The notes under the pieces were generated by a model. The model searched no databases, was not told the DNA's origin, and worked only from the letters and a program-made list of their open reading frames with translations. Below are positions 23,601 to 34,769 of a DNA stretch of 64,000 nt, one piece after another (within the stretch, counting starts at the first letter, position 1; each line of letters starts with the position of its first letter). Source of the DNA: Artocarpus heterophyllus (taxonomy: Eukaryota > Streptophyta > Magnoliopsida > Rosales > Moraceae); contig CM046332.1 of the NCBI GenBank assembly GCA_025403435.1, forward strand, positions 8,239,903 through 8,303,902. Direction: 5' to 3'. Made by a program: the position numbers and the translations under genes.

Positions 23601-24139
23601 GTGCACTAGCAGAAACTGTAGATTACACGACGGTTAAGAACCGTCGTGGTATGTTTTCATGATGGTTGAAAAACCGTCGTATAATCGTCCGTCGTGGTAC
23701 CAACAAAACTTTTCACGACAGTTTTTTATTGTCGTGGAATCCTTATTTTGGTGGGATTCTAGGATCTTGGGACGAGGCTACTATGACGGTTTTCACCAAA
23801 AACTATTGTGAAAGCGGCTAAGCTTATACGACGGTTTTAGAAACCGTTCTGTAAACTTAGCCGCTTACACGATAGTTTTTATGAAAACCGTCATGTATGC
23901 TATGCCTTACACAACGGTTTTCATGCAAGGCTTTATTTCATGATAGTTTTCATAAAAACTGTCGTGAAAAAGTTGGTCTGAAGCTAAAAAAAAATAACCA
24001 AAATTTTTGGTTTCCCATAATATGAATAGTCCCATATTTTCACCATTAATACAATGCCTTGACTTTACGATCACATAATTACATTGAACTATTAAATTTT
24101 TACAAAATCATATATATATATATATATTTATATTGTATA

Positions 24140-24850
24140 GTCATGTACTCTTTTTATGCTTGCATAAGAGTTGATGGATTCTTGCTGTCTAAGTCCACAT
24201 CTTTATGTGTGAGGTAAAGAAATGATAACAAAAATAAATAGAATTAACAAAAATATTGAAAATAAAACTAATTAACTAAAACACAAACACAAACACATAG
24301 TCATAGAAGCTTTTCATCAAACATATGGTGGGCATCACAATAATACTTAGGCATCACAAACACATAAAAAGTAACCCATTCTCACGCCAAAATGCTAAAT
24401 GTTGTTCAAAGTTCTTTCAAACACCAAATACAAGTAACACATACTAAATGGCAAATTACAAAGTAATGTAAGTAATATTAAAACTAAATCTAAAGCTAAA
24501 TAACACTAAAATAACCAAATAATACTAAGTTTAGAACTAACTTCAACACTAAAACTAAAACTAATGGTTTGATATTTACCAACAGCGGTGGAGTTGAAAG
24601 AACATCAAGCGAGGAGTCAAACGACAGCGGAGTCAGTGGAATGTCAAGGGACAAGGACGAACGGCAACAAACGGACCTAAGTTTGTTGGGGGTTGGGTCG
24701 AATGATGGTGGGGTCGTGAAGAGAGTGACAGGAGAATGTCAAAGTCCATGGAAGGTCATGGGTGGCTAGGTTCGTTAGTGGTTGGGCCATGGGGGGGAGG
24801 AGTTAGAGAGAGAAAGGGGAGAGAGAAGCAGGTTTGAGAGTTAGAGAGGG
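24140..24850 (-). other. Conserved core of CACTA element 1
   Basis: This block matches 46540-47200 (inverted) at perhaps nine bases in ten over long stretches. It includes GTGGGCATCACAATAATAC, AAAGTTCTTTCAAACACC and CATGTACTCTTTT. It also contains a frame of about 66 codons on the plus strand (24569-24769), similar in sequence to the minus-strand frame at 46565-46765. Both start at TTG rather than ATG. It may be a remnant of a TnpA-like exon or host sequence caught by the element. Confidence 0.45.
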
Positions 24851-24943
24851 TTTGAGTTGGAGAAATTTGGAATAAATAGGGAAGACCATGGCATTGGAGC
24901 GTGCTTAAATTTGGGGGGGACTAAAAATTTTGAATATGCGGAA

Positions 24944-26100
24944 CCTTTCACGACGGTTTTTATAAAAACCGTCATAAAATGTAAGGCAAAACCTTTAACG
25001 ATGGTTTTTATAAAAACCGTTGTGAAAGGTCCGCATATTCGAAATTATTTGTCCCCTGCCTAAATTTAAGCATGCACCAAGATGCGGAAACTTTCATAAT
25101 GGTTTTTATAAAAACCGTTGTGAAAGGTCCCATATTCAAAATTTTTAGTCCTCCACCCAAGTTTTAGCACGCGTCAAAATGTGGAACCTTTCACGATGGT
25201 TTTTGCACGACAGTTTTTATAAAAACCTTCGTGAAAGGTCCCAATATTCAAAATTTTTAATATGCGGAATCTTTCACGACGGTTTTTATAAGAACCGTCA
25301 CGAAAGGTCTCGACATTCAAAATTTTTAGTATGCTGAACCTTTCACGACGGTTTTTATAAAAACCGTCATGTAAGGTCCTATATTCGAAATTTTTAGTCC
25401 CCCGCCCAAATTTACCTTTCACGACGGTTTTTATAAAAACCATCGTGAAAGGTCCCATATTCAAAATTTTTAGTCCCCTGCCCAAATTTAAGTACATGCC
25501 AAGATGCGGAACGTTTCACGATGGTTTTTATAAAAACCAAAAACCGTCGTGAAAGGTCCCGATATTCGAAATTTTTAGTATGTGGAACCTTTCACGATAG
25601 TTTTTATAAAAACCGTCTTGAAAGGTCCCATATTACATTTCACGACGGTTTTTATAAAAACCGTCGTAAATGGTCCCATATTCAAAATTTTTAGTCCCTC
25701 GTCCAAATTTAAGCACACGCCAAGATGCGGAACCTTTCACGATGGTTTTTATAAAAACCAGCGTAAAAAGGTTCAAAATTTCCTTTCAAAACGGCTTTTA
25801 TAAAAACTGTCGTGAAAGGTCCGCATATTTGAAATTTTTAGTCTCCCTCCCAAATTTAAGCACGCGTCAAGATGTGGAACCTTTCACAACAGTTTTTATA
25901 AAAATTGTCGTGAAAGGTCCGCATATTTGAAATTTTTAGTTCCCCGTCTAAAGTTAAGCATGCGCCAAGATGCGGAATCTTTCACGACAGTTTTTATAAA
26001 AACCGTCATGAAAGGTTCCTTATTCGAAATTTTTAATCCCCCACCCAAATTAACCTACCACAACAATTTTTAGTAAAAACTGTCGTGAAAGGTTCCGCAC
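24944..26100. repeat. Array of about fifteen 30-bp palindromes in CACTA element 1
   Basis: The palindrome TTTTTATAAAAA is flanked by CACGACGG and CCGTCGTG arms and recurs about every 45-100 bases. Spacers alternate between short GAAATTTTTAGT types and longer ones with CCAAATTTAAGCACGC. Several arms carry C/T changes that reduce pairing. The repeated reading frames on both strands (VFIKTVVKG, HDGFYKN) are translations of the palindrome and are not proteins. Confidence 0.9.
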
Positions 26101-26539
26101 TGAGCTTACATGACAGTTTTCGTATTTTAGGCATACTCTTTGCGTTTTTACCTTTCCTTACCACGACGGGTTTTGAAAAAATGTTAAATTAAGGTTGTAT
26201 AATCTCAAGATTCTAGTTGTGAGCTACCATGATGGTTTTTTAAAAAACTATCGTGGTAAGTATAAACTACCAAAAAACCATCGTGGTAGCTCCTGCACTT
26301 ACCACTACGGTTTTCGTGTTCGTAGGCGTAACTTGCCGTGTTTTTTTTTGCCTTATCACGACGGTTTTTGAGAAATGGTCATTAAATGAAGGTCGTATAA
26401 TCTCGAATTTGTTGTAGTGGTGGACACTCAATGGATTTTGATTGGGCCACCACACCATGAAATGTGGCCCGATCACCTAAAGCCACCCAAAGGAACTCAC
26501 TTGATTACCATGAGTCAAATGGTGACTCACCACCTTTTT

Positions 26540-26715
26540 AAAAAAAAGAAAAGAAAAGAAAAAGGAAAAAAAAAGAGTGGTGAATACATTTATGATATAA
26601 GAGACCAAATGTTGGTCTCCAACGTGCAAGAAAAAAAGAAGAAGAGAGAGAAACATGAAAAGGGAAGGAAAGAAAGAAAGTAAGGAAGAAAGAAAGAAAG
26701 AAAGGAAAAAAAAGG
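26540..26715 (+). repeat. Purine-rich low-complexity tract in the large LTR
   Basis: Runs of AAAGAAAAG, AAGAAAGAAAG and poly-A. The overlapping S/F-rich and K-rich frames on the two strands are shadows of this composition. Confidence 0.8.
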
Positions 26716-27979
26716 CTCCATTTTCTTCCTTCAAAACCACCACCTCCAAAGCAATTCTTTCTCAAAAATTTTGATGAATTCCAAGCTCAAATCATGTTTA
26801 AAGCAAGTTCAAAGGGTTTGGTTCAAGATTTGGTACTTATGGAGGTAAAATCCCAAACTTTTTCTTATGGGTTTTGGTGATTTTCTTTAAGCTTTGGAAG
26901 GGTTTTGATGAGGTTTTGGCATGGTTTTTATGAAGAGTGCAAAACAAAGTTTTGAGCATTTCAAAGGAGGATCAAAAGACTTGGTGAAGTTTAGGTAAAA
27001 TTCTACACTTCATGCTTGAAAAAGTTTATGTTTTTTAATGCATATTATGTGTTTGATAAAATATTTTGGACTATGGCATATAAGATGAATGTTAAGGCAT
27101 GGTTGTTTCATGTTATATGCTGATGGTGATGATGATGGAAAGAAGAAAGTAATGGTTTTGGTGAAATTTCAAAAGGGACTAAATTGCAAAGTTTTATAAA
27201 GTTTCGACAGATTTAAAAATCAACCAAAAAGTCCCCCTAAATGTTGGAATTTTAAAAAAGTTACAACACAAAAGTTGTAGAACTCTTCGAAACTACTAGG
27301 ACAACATTGACGGTTTCTTAAAATTCTACTCGGTTTAGGAGTTATGAATTTTACAAAATTTGTTAAAGTTGGAAAAAAATCTTTAAGGGGAAAAAACGTC
27401 CTTTTACAAGAGGAATTTGGGTAAGGTACTTTAAGAAAATTTGATCCTCTTGAAAAGGAGACTAATGGTTTAAAAAGATTATTTTGGTTTTGGGGTCAAA
27501 AATGTAAATATTTATGTGTTTGGGCTAAAACCGTAAAATTGTGTGAAAAATGGCTTTTCACTAGGAAACGTTGGTTTCCTACACTGCTGTAGGCAGTAAG
27601 TATCATAGATGCTAAGTTTTTAAGAAATTAAAGTTACTTTAAGGAAATAATGGAAGAAAAAAAGATTAAGGGCAAAATGGTCATTTTATGAAAAAAGGCC
27701 ACAAAGGACCCAAAACGTTTGATGTTAGAAAACACTCCTTCATGGGAATTTTTCTGTAACATGCAAGAAGTGGCACGGTAAAGTTAAGCAATGAGTTTTA
27801 TAAGGTTATGAAGTTGACGAAAAACCTGTTAAGGGTAAAAACGTCATTTTTACAAAAACTGCCAAAGCAGAGTCAAACACTCCAAATTAGTATAACGTTC
27901 TTGGACAGAAAATGTTATGTGATATGTTAAGTAACGAAATCATCACGTGAGATGAGAAATCTAATAAGGGATGTTCAAG

Positions 27980-28160
27980 TAAACGAAAGGTAACCTAGTG
28001 GGTTACAAAGTTAAGTAAAGAAAAAGGTAACCCGATGGGTTACAAAGATAAGCAAAAAGAGTTATAACCCTATAGGTTACAAAGTTAAGTAAAAAGTACG
28101 GTAACCTGGTGGGTTACAAAGTTAAAAGCAACGGGGTACAAAGTAAAGAGAAGAGTAAAC
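27980..28160 (+). repeat. GGTAACC-GGTTACAAAG short tandem repeat (about five units)
   Basis: GGTAACC...GTGGGTTACAAAGTTAAG recurs at about 27990, 28027, 28060 (degenerate), 28100 and 28130. Each unit pairs GTAACC with GGTTAC as a small hairpin. Confidence 0.65.
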
Positions 28161-28429
28161 CGATAGCATACCAAGTTAAGTAAAAAGGAATGAATGTTTA
28201 AGGTTTAAGTTAAGTTATCAATCAAGTGGATTGATAATAAAGAAATTTAACTAATAAGTCAATTGTTGTATGATCAGGACACAGAAGTCGACTAATGAAA
28301 GAAAAAGGAACGGAATATAGAACGCTAGAGTGTAGTCTAGGTAAGTTTCGAACCTTACCTACAGCATGAAGTAAATGATTTTTAAATGTTTATGTATATG
28401 TTTGTAAATGAGTTGCAATTGTTGAGCAA

Positions 28430-28830
28430 GTTGATTTAAAAGAATGTTTGCATTTGTTATGCAAAACGTTTTAAAGTTTAAATCATGAATTACAATGTAT
28501 TTTTTTAAAGCATTATTGTATTTAATATGCATAAAGTTTTTTGAAAGATCAAATAAAAGTTTACAATGTAATTGCAACAATTATGTTTAAAGTATATTTT
28601 GCATTTTATTAATGCATAATGTTTTACAGTATAAGTTATAAGTTTGATATTGCATTTGTTATGCAATAAGTTGTATTTGTTATGCAATAAGTTTCAAAGT
28701 ACAAGTTATGATTTGCAAAATGTGTTTGCATTTTATGTTGCATTTATTATGCAATAAGTTGCATTTGTTATGCAATAGGTGTTAGAGTATAAGATATGAT
28801 TTACAAAAGTGTTTGCATATAATATGTTAA
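28430..28830 (+). repeat. TTGCATTTGTTATGCAATAAG reiterated segment
   Basis: TTTGCAT and ATGCAA words recur at least eight times as inverted pairs. The reading frames overlapping it are low-complexity N/L/K/H translations. Confidence 0.6.
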
Positions 28831-30081
28831 CATTTGATATGCGCACTAACGTTAAAAAGAAGGTGTCACACCAACCTCCTTGTTGTAAGGTACTGAAAGT
28901 AAAGTTAAAGTTGTGACCTCCTAGATCTGAGGTACACAAGTAAAGTTAAGTAAAGTTAAAGTTTGACCTCCTAGATGTAAGGTACATGACCTTGATGTTT
29001 GATGGTCACAAGTCTACCACAAGGGAAGCATCATGTTTATAATCTCATGATTAAAGATGTTGGTACGAACATTAAAGGTTATAAGATAAAGAAAGTTAAA
29101 GAACAAGGATAAAGGTTAAGAAAGAAAGGAATGTTTAAGTTTATAGAATGTTCATAAAATACTCATAATTGAAGTTCATAATTAAGCATAATTGGAATCA
29201 TGCATTATGAATTTGCTTGTATTCCTTATTATAAAGTATTTACATAAATGCTTATAAAAAAAATTTTGAGAAATATTTTAGGTTAAGTGTTTATGAAAAC
29301 AATTTTTATGTTTACAAGAAAAGGTCTATAAATAACATTTTAAGAAAAACGTTCAAGAAATGTTTAACAAAAAACGTTTATGCAAAACGTTTTAGAAATG
29401 TTTTATGAAAAACATTTTTAGAAATGTTTAAGGAAAATGTTTTTGAAACACATTTTAAGAGAAAGGTTTTTGTGAGAAAAGTTTTTAAAACATGTTTAAA
29501 TGATTTGTGAGTTTATGTTTGAACTTACTAAGCGAAAGCTCATTAAAAGTTTCTTCATGCTGTAGGTAGTTTTATGGGTGACCAGTAGGACCCGTTAGAA
29601 GAGCTAGGTGCTGTAGAGGACAGATGTGAGAATTTAGGTATGAATACCACCACAGTTTGCTTCCGCTACACAAAGAAAATGTTTTCCACTATTTAATTTA
29701 ATGTTTTCAAAGTTTTGAGAAAATCGAAGTTTTAAGAAATGTTTTCAAAGTTTTACGGTATATTTACAAAATGTTTTATTTACTTATAAAGTTAAGTTTT
29801 AATTAATGATTCAATAAGTGTTTCTTAATAAGTTTTAAGAAATGATTCTTATTAAGTTTTAAGAAATGATTTGAAATGGTTTTAAAGGCAAATATTGAGC
29901 GAGGTCTTAACTTAAATGGCGGTAGAGGTCGCAATAGTTTTTAAGTATGTTTTTCAAGGTGTAAAAAGGAAAAGAAAAAAAAATTTTAATTCAGTATTTT
30001 TCTTAGTAAGTAAGGAAGATTAATGTTTAAGAATGATGCTAAAGAAAGTTAAGTGACTGCCTGAAAAGGCGAGTCGTCACA

Positions 30082-32101
30082 ATCACAATCCAATACGAGA
30101 GATAAAAATTTAAATAGTACATGCCTTGATTAAAATAAAGAAATAGCCTAAGCACTATTCCTACAACTCACTTGTTGCCTAGTGGTCTCCTTGTCGGTCC
30201 TAAGTTGCAATCCACCTAGGGGGAAGGTTTTAAAACAAATAAAGAAAAATGAATGGAAGGCTCAGTAGGACAAAATTTTGAAAACACATAATTTGAATAT
30301 AAAATTTATCATTCGAGGAAAATATTTAGAAAACAAAATAAATAAATAAATTTGTCAAAATTATTCTTACCAAAATAGTATGTCCAAAAATAATCTTATT
30401 GTCCTTCTTGGGCAAACCATAAGTATCACCACCGTAGTGGCCCAGCTGGGTTTTAGGACCTAAACCCAAGGTCGCACTCTACACAACCCGATCTCTGATT
30501 ATGTGTATTTATTATTATTTAAATCCCATGTTATCGAGTATTCTCAATTACATTCATTATTCGATTATTATGATCATTCGATTCTTGACGAATAATAAAA
30601 ATTGTTAAGAAGTTTATCTAAACCATTCCTTGAAATCTGTTTTAAAAGAAATCATTTTGTAGGAAATCACTTTGAAGGAAATCATTTTGAAAGGGATCAT
30701 TTTGAAAGAAATCATTGTGTGGCCAAAAGCCCCTTTTTGAAGACATTTAAAACATTATGTCAATTATTGAAAACATTTTGAAAGAATCCTTTAAGGCCAA
30801 AATCATTAAAAACCCAGCTACCAAGAAAAGGGTAGAAGTCTTACCTCGATATACTGCATCGTGAATCAGCACCGCAATCCCAACCTGCTATACGTTAGCT
30901 CCACGGAACCACGAACGACCTTAAATGTAAACTAAGTTCATCAGTATCTAGCCTAAGATATGCTACACTATTAAGCTATGTCATGGTATCCTAGTGTGCT
31001 ATTTATGTCCATAAAATCATACTATAACGTTTAAATTCTCAATCTGGGTTTAAAACAGTGAAAACGGGTGTAAAACAACTATTTGTCCTAGGGCCAGTCG
31101 GCCTGTCGAATTCCCTAGTTCGGCTTGCAAACTACCTACTTGCCAAGCAAGACTAGCCTACCGAACTTTCCTAGGTTCAGTCTGCTAAAGGGATGAGTCT
31201 GGCCTGTCGGACTCATGAGTCTGGCCTGTCGGACTCATGAATCTGGCCTGCCAAACTGGAGAAGTCTAGAAAGTTCCAGATTTGAGCTTTAGCCTTCAGA
31301 GCTCAAATCTTCATTTCTAACCCGTTTTCTCAATTCTCAGGCATAGAAAAACATTCATATATGATAGAAAAACATACTGAAAAACTTTTAAACACATTTA
31401 AACAAGATTTGCATAGAGATTTTTAAGGAAATCTGAAAATGAGAAAAAAAATGAAGAAAAATGGAAAAACTTGATTTAAATCCGTTTTTCATCAAACCAA
31501 ACCTAGATTCTAGATGTTATGAATTCTACTAACTTAGGTTTAAGGTTTTCTAATCTCATAAAACTTAATCACAATGTTTTAAAAAAATTTAGAAAATTTT
31601 GACCAAAATTTGAAAATTTGAAAATAAAAGAATTTACCTCGAATCGGAGCTTTAAAACAAGTTTGTGGAAGCTTAATCACATTCCTTGGCCTCCAATCCA
31701 GCTAACAATCAAAGCTTGGATTCAAAAAATTTTTTAATCAAAGAGAGAGGGAGAAAGGGAATGAGACGCAGAAAGAGAGAGGAAGAGAGAGAGTATGCTG
31801 AGAGAGAGTGAGAGAAAGGGAGGGTGAGAGATTTAAATAAAGGAAAATGTGGTTTTACATAGTAAAGATCATGTTCCAGCACACGGTTTTCCAAAAGGGG
31901 CATATTAGATATTTGACAAAGTGTTTTGTTTCAAAAATTCAAAATAACAAATAAAAATAATAAGCAGTGATTAAAAATAATCAAAAGTAATATTAATTGG
32001 GGAATATTAAAAATGGTTAAATTAAGTTCATACTTATATTATGGCACACTAATTCACCATTTTCACACTAATTACACTGAATTAAAAATTAGGTTGTTAC
32101 A
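30082..32101 (-). mobile_element. 3' LTR of the chromovirus, part 2
   Basis: Continues the LTR interrupted at 23106 and is colinear with 39115-41077. It ends TTGTTACA directly next to the polypurine tract. It includes the conserved hairpin block (about 30405-30510), the GGCC-rich cluster (31090-31255) and a GA-rich tract (31737-31830). Confidence 0.92.
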
Positions 32102-32119
32102 ACTCTCCACCCCTAAAAG
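32102..32119 (-). promoter_or_regulatory. Polypurine tract of the chromovirus
   Basis: On the minus strand CTTTTAGGGGTGGAGAGT lies immediately before the TG of the 3' LTR, the position of the plus-strand DNA primer. Confidence 0.8.
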
Positions 32120-34137
32120 AAATTTCATCCTCGAAATTCAGAAACCATCTTAAGAACAAAACAAAATAAATATGGGTATAACTCCTGCATAGTTGACTCT
32201 AATTCCCAAGTAGCTTCATCAGCCCTGTGGTGCTGCCACACCACTTTCATTAACAGAACTTCACGGCGTCATAGTCCTACCACTTATCAATCGATAACCT
32301 AAACTAGCATTTCTTTGTAGATCATGTCTTCCTAAATTTGCACACCATGAATCGAGACAATCTTGCTTGGCTCAGGTGAACATTCCAAAGCATCGACACA
32401 CACGAAATACGACATGAAGATGAGAGTTTAGGAGGAAGATCAAGGCGATAAGCGATCAGTTCAAACGTTGAGAAATCTTGAATGATCCAACACACCCCAA
32501 CGCAAAATCCCTGCTTACACCGAAACGCGAAACTCACCTACATGGTGAAACCTTTAAGAAAACAGAATCCCCTGCCTCAAGTTTTGGTGGTCAGTGCCTT
32601 TTATTTGCAAAAACTCTTCTACCTACTTTGAGCAGCTCTCAACCGATCACGAATCGCGGTAACCTTTTTATTGTTCTCATGGGTCTCTTCAGGTCCAACA
32701 ATGATCTTATCTTTTGGTCCAGCCTAAATCACGGGTGATCGACACAGCCGTCCATATGGTGCTTCGAACAGTGCCATCCTAATGCTTACTTATTAACTGT
32801 TATTGTACGCAACTCCGCCAGATGCAAATATCTCTTCTAATTCCTGCCAAAATCCAATGCATGCATATGTAATATGTCCCCAAGAATCTAAATAACTCGT
32901 CCGGGTGCCTATCAGTCTGAGGATTAAAAAGCTGCGCTGAAATCCAAGTCTGTGCCTAAAGCTTCCTAAAAACTCCTCCAAGAACTTGTCTCGAACATGA
33001 CGACCTAAAGATAGGAAACGAAATGCACTGATTTCGTCAACCAGCCAACCATGACCCAAATCACATCGTGCCTTTACTTCGTCCTCAGCAACCCGATGAG
33101 GAAATCCATCATGACAAGTTCCCGTTTCCACCCTGGAATGGGAAGCTGCTGAAACTGATCAGCGGGTTCCTGATGCTTGACTGCTACCTAGAGACAAACC
33201 ATGTACTCTCGAACACCTTTCTTCTTACTTCACCACTAGCCTTGCCTCTGCAAATCGTGATACATCTTCACGCTCCTTGGATGAATAACGAACTGAGACT
33301 TGAGAGCTTTGTCCATTAAAGTCTTCGCCACTCCCTCGATCACAGACACTACTAGTTGTCCCCTGAGATTGCAACGATCCATCTGTATGAATTCCTTCAT
33401 TCTTCAAACTGCTCCCCATTCTGTATTTATGTCCATATCCCCTAAAGGTGCTAGTCCTGCCATTGAGTCTGCTTTATCACCTGAACAAGCATTGAAGCCG
33501 ATCCCACATATTGAGTGCATTTGCAACCATGTTGGTTTTCATGGTGTTGTAGCACATACTCATTCACGGCAGCATCTCTCCTCTAAGCTTCTAGTGCCAG
33601 GCATGCTAAAATCCTCAAAGACTACCTACTGAGTGCATTTGTAACCATGTTGGTCTTACTCGGATAATACTATAGGGAAAAATGCTAGTCCTCCATATAT
33701 TCCATATATCTTTGTTGGCTCAAATTCGAATCCCTCAAGTGAACAAATACCTTAAGCTCTTGTGACCTAAGAAAACCTGAAATTTTGCCTCATTCAAGTA
33801 ACGTCTCTAGATCTCCAAAGCATGAATCACTGCGATGAGCTCTAAATCGTGTTTAGGGTAATCCTACTTACGAGGCCTTCACTGTCGCAATCCATAAGTC
33901 ACAACTCGCCCATGCCGCTTCAACACACATTTGAGTCCTCATCCTATTGTATAAGTGTAGACCTCATAAAGCCCGTCACTACTCGGTATAGTCAATACAA
34001 GAGCGATAGTCAACCAATTCCTTAACTCTTGGAAAGCGCATCCATATTCCTTATCCCTTTCAAACCTGACACTTTTCATTATCATCTGCATCAATAGAGC
34101 TGCTATCTTTTTGAAATCCTTCATGAACTTCCTGTAT
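32120..34137 (-). pseudogene. Chromovirus pol remnant: RNase H, integrase, chromodomain
   Basis: In minus-strand order: the RT-RNase H connection (YRKFMKDFKKIAALLMQ, FQELRNWLTIALVLTIPS at 34124-33940); integrase zinc-binding relics (VIHPRSVKMYHDL near 33280); the integrase core (PIPGWKRE-like and AAFNPQTDRHPDELF near 32900, AYNNS at 32800); the integrase C-terminal region (AYRLDLPPKLSS near 32450, ISCVSMLWNVHL). The C-terminal chromodomain (VVWQHHRADEATWELES, ELYPYLF, 32162-32269) defines a chromovirus of the Tekay/Del type. Frameshifts and stops occur throughout. Protease and most of RT are missing because the copia fragment joins at about 34138. Confidence 0.87.
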
Positions 34138-34769
34138 TAACCATCTGAACATCTTTGGTATTCTTGATGTTTTGTTCAACAGTCTTAAGCATCCCATGCA
34201 ACTCAGAAACAGTCTTCTCCATATTATGCATGCTGTAGTTCGTAACAAACCTATCATAAGCATTTGGCAAAGATTGGAGAATGATGTCAACAGCCAACTC
34301 TTGGCTAATCTCAAGACCAAGTTTCTACAAATGATCAAGATGACCCTTCATTTTAAGAACATGAGGACTCACTGAACTGCCAGTAGTCAACTTGCATGAG
34401 AGTAATGCCTTTAAGGTGGCAAACCTCTCAATTCTAGCTTTCTCTTGGAACATTTCCTTGAGATGGCCTATCATGGTATAAGCCTCCATTTCCATCAGTT
34501 GCTTCTGAAGCTCTGATTCCATACTTCCAAGCATGAGGCAAGTGACATCAACAGAGTCATAGAGATGCTTACTGTGAGCATCCTTTTGAGCTCTAGGAGC
34601 ATTAAAGCTGGTTCATCAGGGATAGGTTGATCAAGGACATATTCCTTCCTCTCTTGCTTAAGAACAATTCTCAAGTTTCTATACCAGTCAAGGAAGTTAG
34701 TCCCATTGAGCTTATCCTTCTCAAGGATCATTCATAGTGACAAGTTAGATGTGGTGTTTGATGCCATTA
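34138..34769 (-). pseudogene. Ty1/copia gag fragment
   Basis: An ATG at about 34769 opens MASNTTSNLSL, but a TGA stop follows at codon 12. Downstream frames give ILEKDKLNGTNFLDWYRNLR, LKQERKEYVLDQPIPDEP, then after a frameshift CLMLGSMESELQKQ, HVLKMKGHLDHLEKLGLE and DIILQSLPNAYDRFVTNY. These are standard landmarks of the copia gag domain (UBN2/DUF4219 class), which forms the virus-like particle. It is cut at KNTKDVQMV. Nonfunctional because of the stop, the frameshift and truncation. Confidence 0.9.

Larger units (their letters stand above)
23604..26419 (-). mobile_element. Non-autonomous CACTA element 1 (2.8 kb), TSD GTG
   Basis: The plus-strand left end is CACTAGCAGAAACTGTAG and the right end is the complement of CACTACAACAAATTCG. 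GTG precedes it (23601-23603) and follows it (26420-26422), the 3-bp TSD expected of CACTA transposases. Subterminal regions are packed with CACGACGGTTTT-type motifs in both orientations, the usual layout for CACTA transposase binding sites. A palindrome array fills 24944-26100. The central 24140-24850 block is conserved, inverted, in the element at 45481-47679. No TnpD-like transposase is present. Strand is assigned so that the CACTACAA end comes first. Confidence 0.93.
23107..30081 (+). mobile_element. Large solo LTR (about 4.2 kb without its own insert) inside the chromovirus 3' LTR
   Basis: It begins TGTAGCACCCGAAC and ends GAGTCGTCACA. The flanks are ATCAT (23102-23106) and ATCAC (30082-30086), a TSD with one change. 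The uninterrupted chromovirus LTR at 39100-39125 shows the empty site. There is no coding region, primer-binding site or second LTR. The interior has U3-type repeats (23215-23600), purine-rich low complexity (26540-26715), GGTTAC and TTGCAT/ATGCAA repeats, and an AACTTACTAAGCGAAAGC block (29522). That last block parallels the one near the 3' end of the other gypsy LTRs. A CACTA element occupies 23604-26419. Confidence 0.85.

Noticed and set aside
25174..25930. Repeated frames with VFIKTV and HDGFYKN units, resembling a repeat protein
   Set aside because: They are translations of the CACTA palindrome array in several frames and both strands. Frames shift with spacer length and there is no consistent start.
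26417..26765. Lysine-rich and serine/phenylalanine-rich frames on opposite strands
   Set aside because: Products of a purine-rich simple tract.
28359..28939. Several minus-strand frames rich in N, K, I, L and H
   Set aside because: They follow TTGCAT/ATGCAA repeats in a noncoding LTR, with no conserved domain.
22849..32101. Treating the LTR at 22849-32101 as an independent solo LTR
   Set aside because: Its right flank (ACTCT) does not match TATTC, whereas the left flank matches the right flank of the LTR at 38855-41077. A primer-binding site and polypurine tract lie between them, so the two are one element.
32478..33632. Plus-strand frames of 83-110 codons
   Set aside because: They are opposite the decayed chromovirus integrase, whose motifs are on the minus strand.
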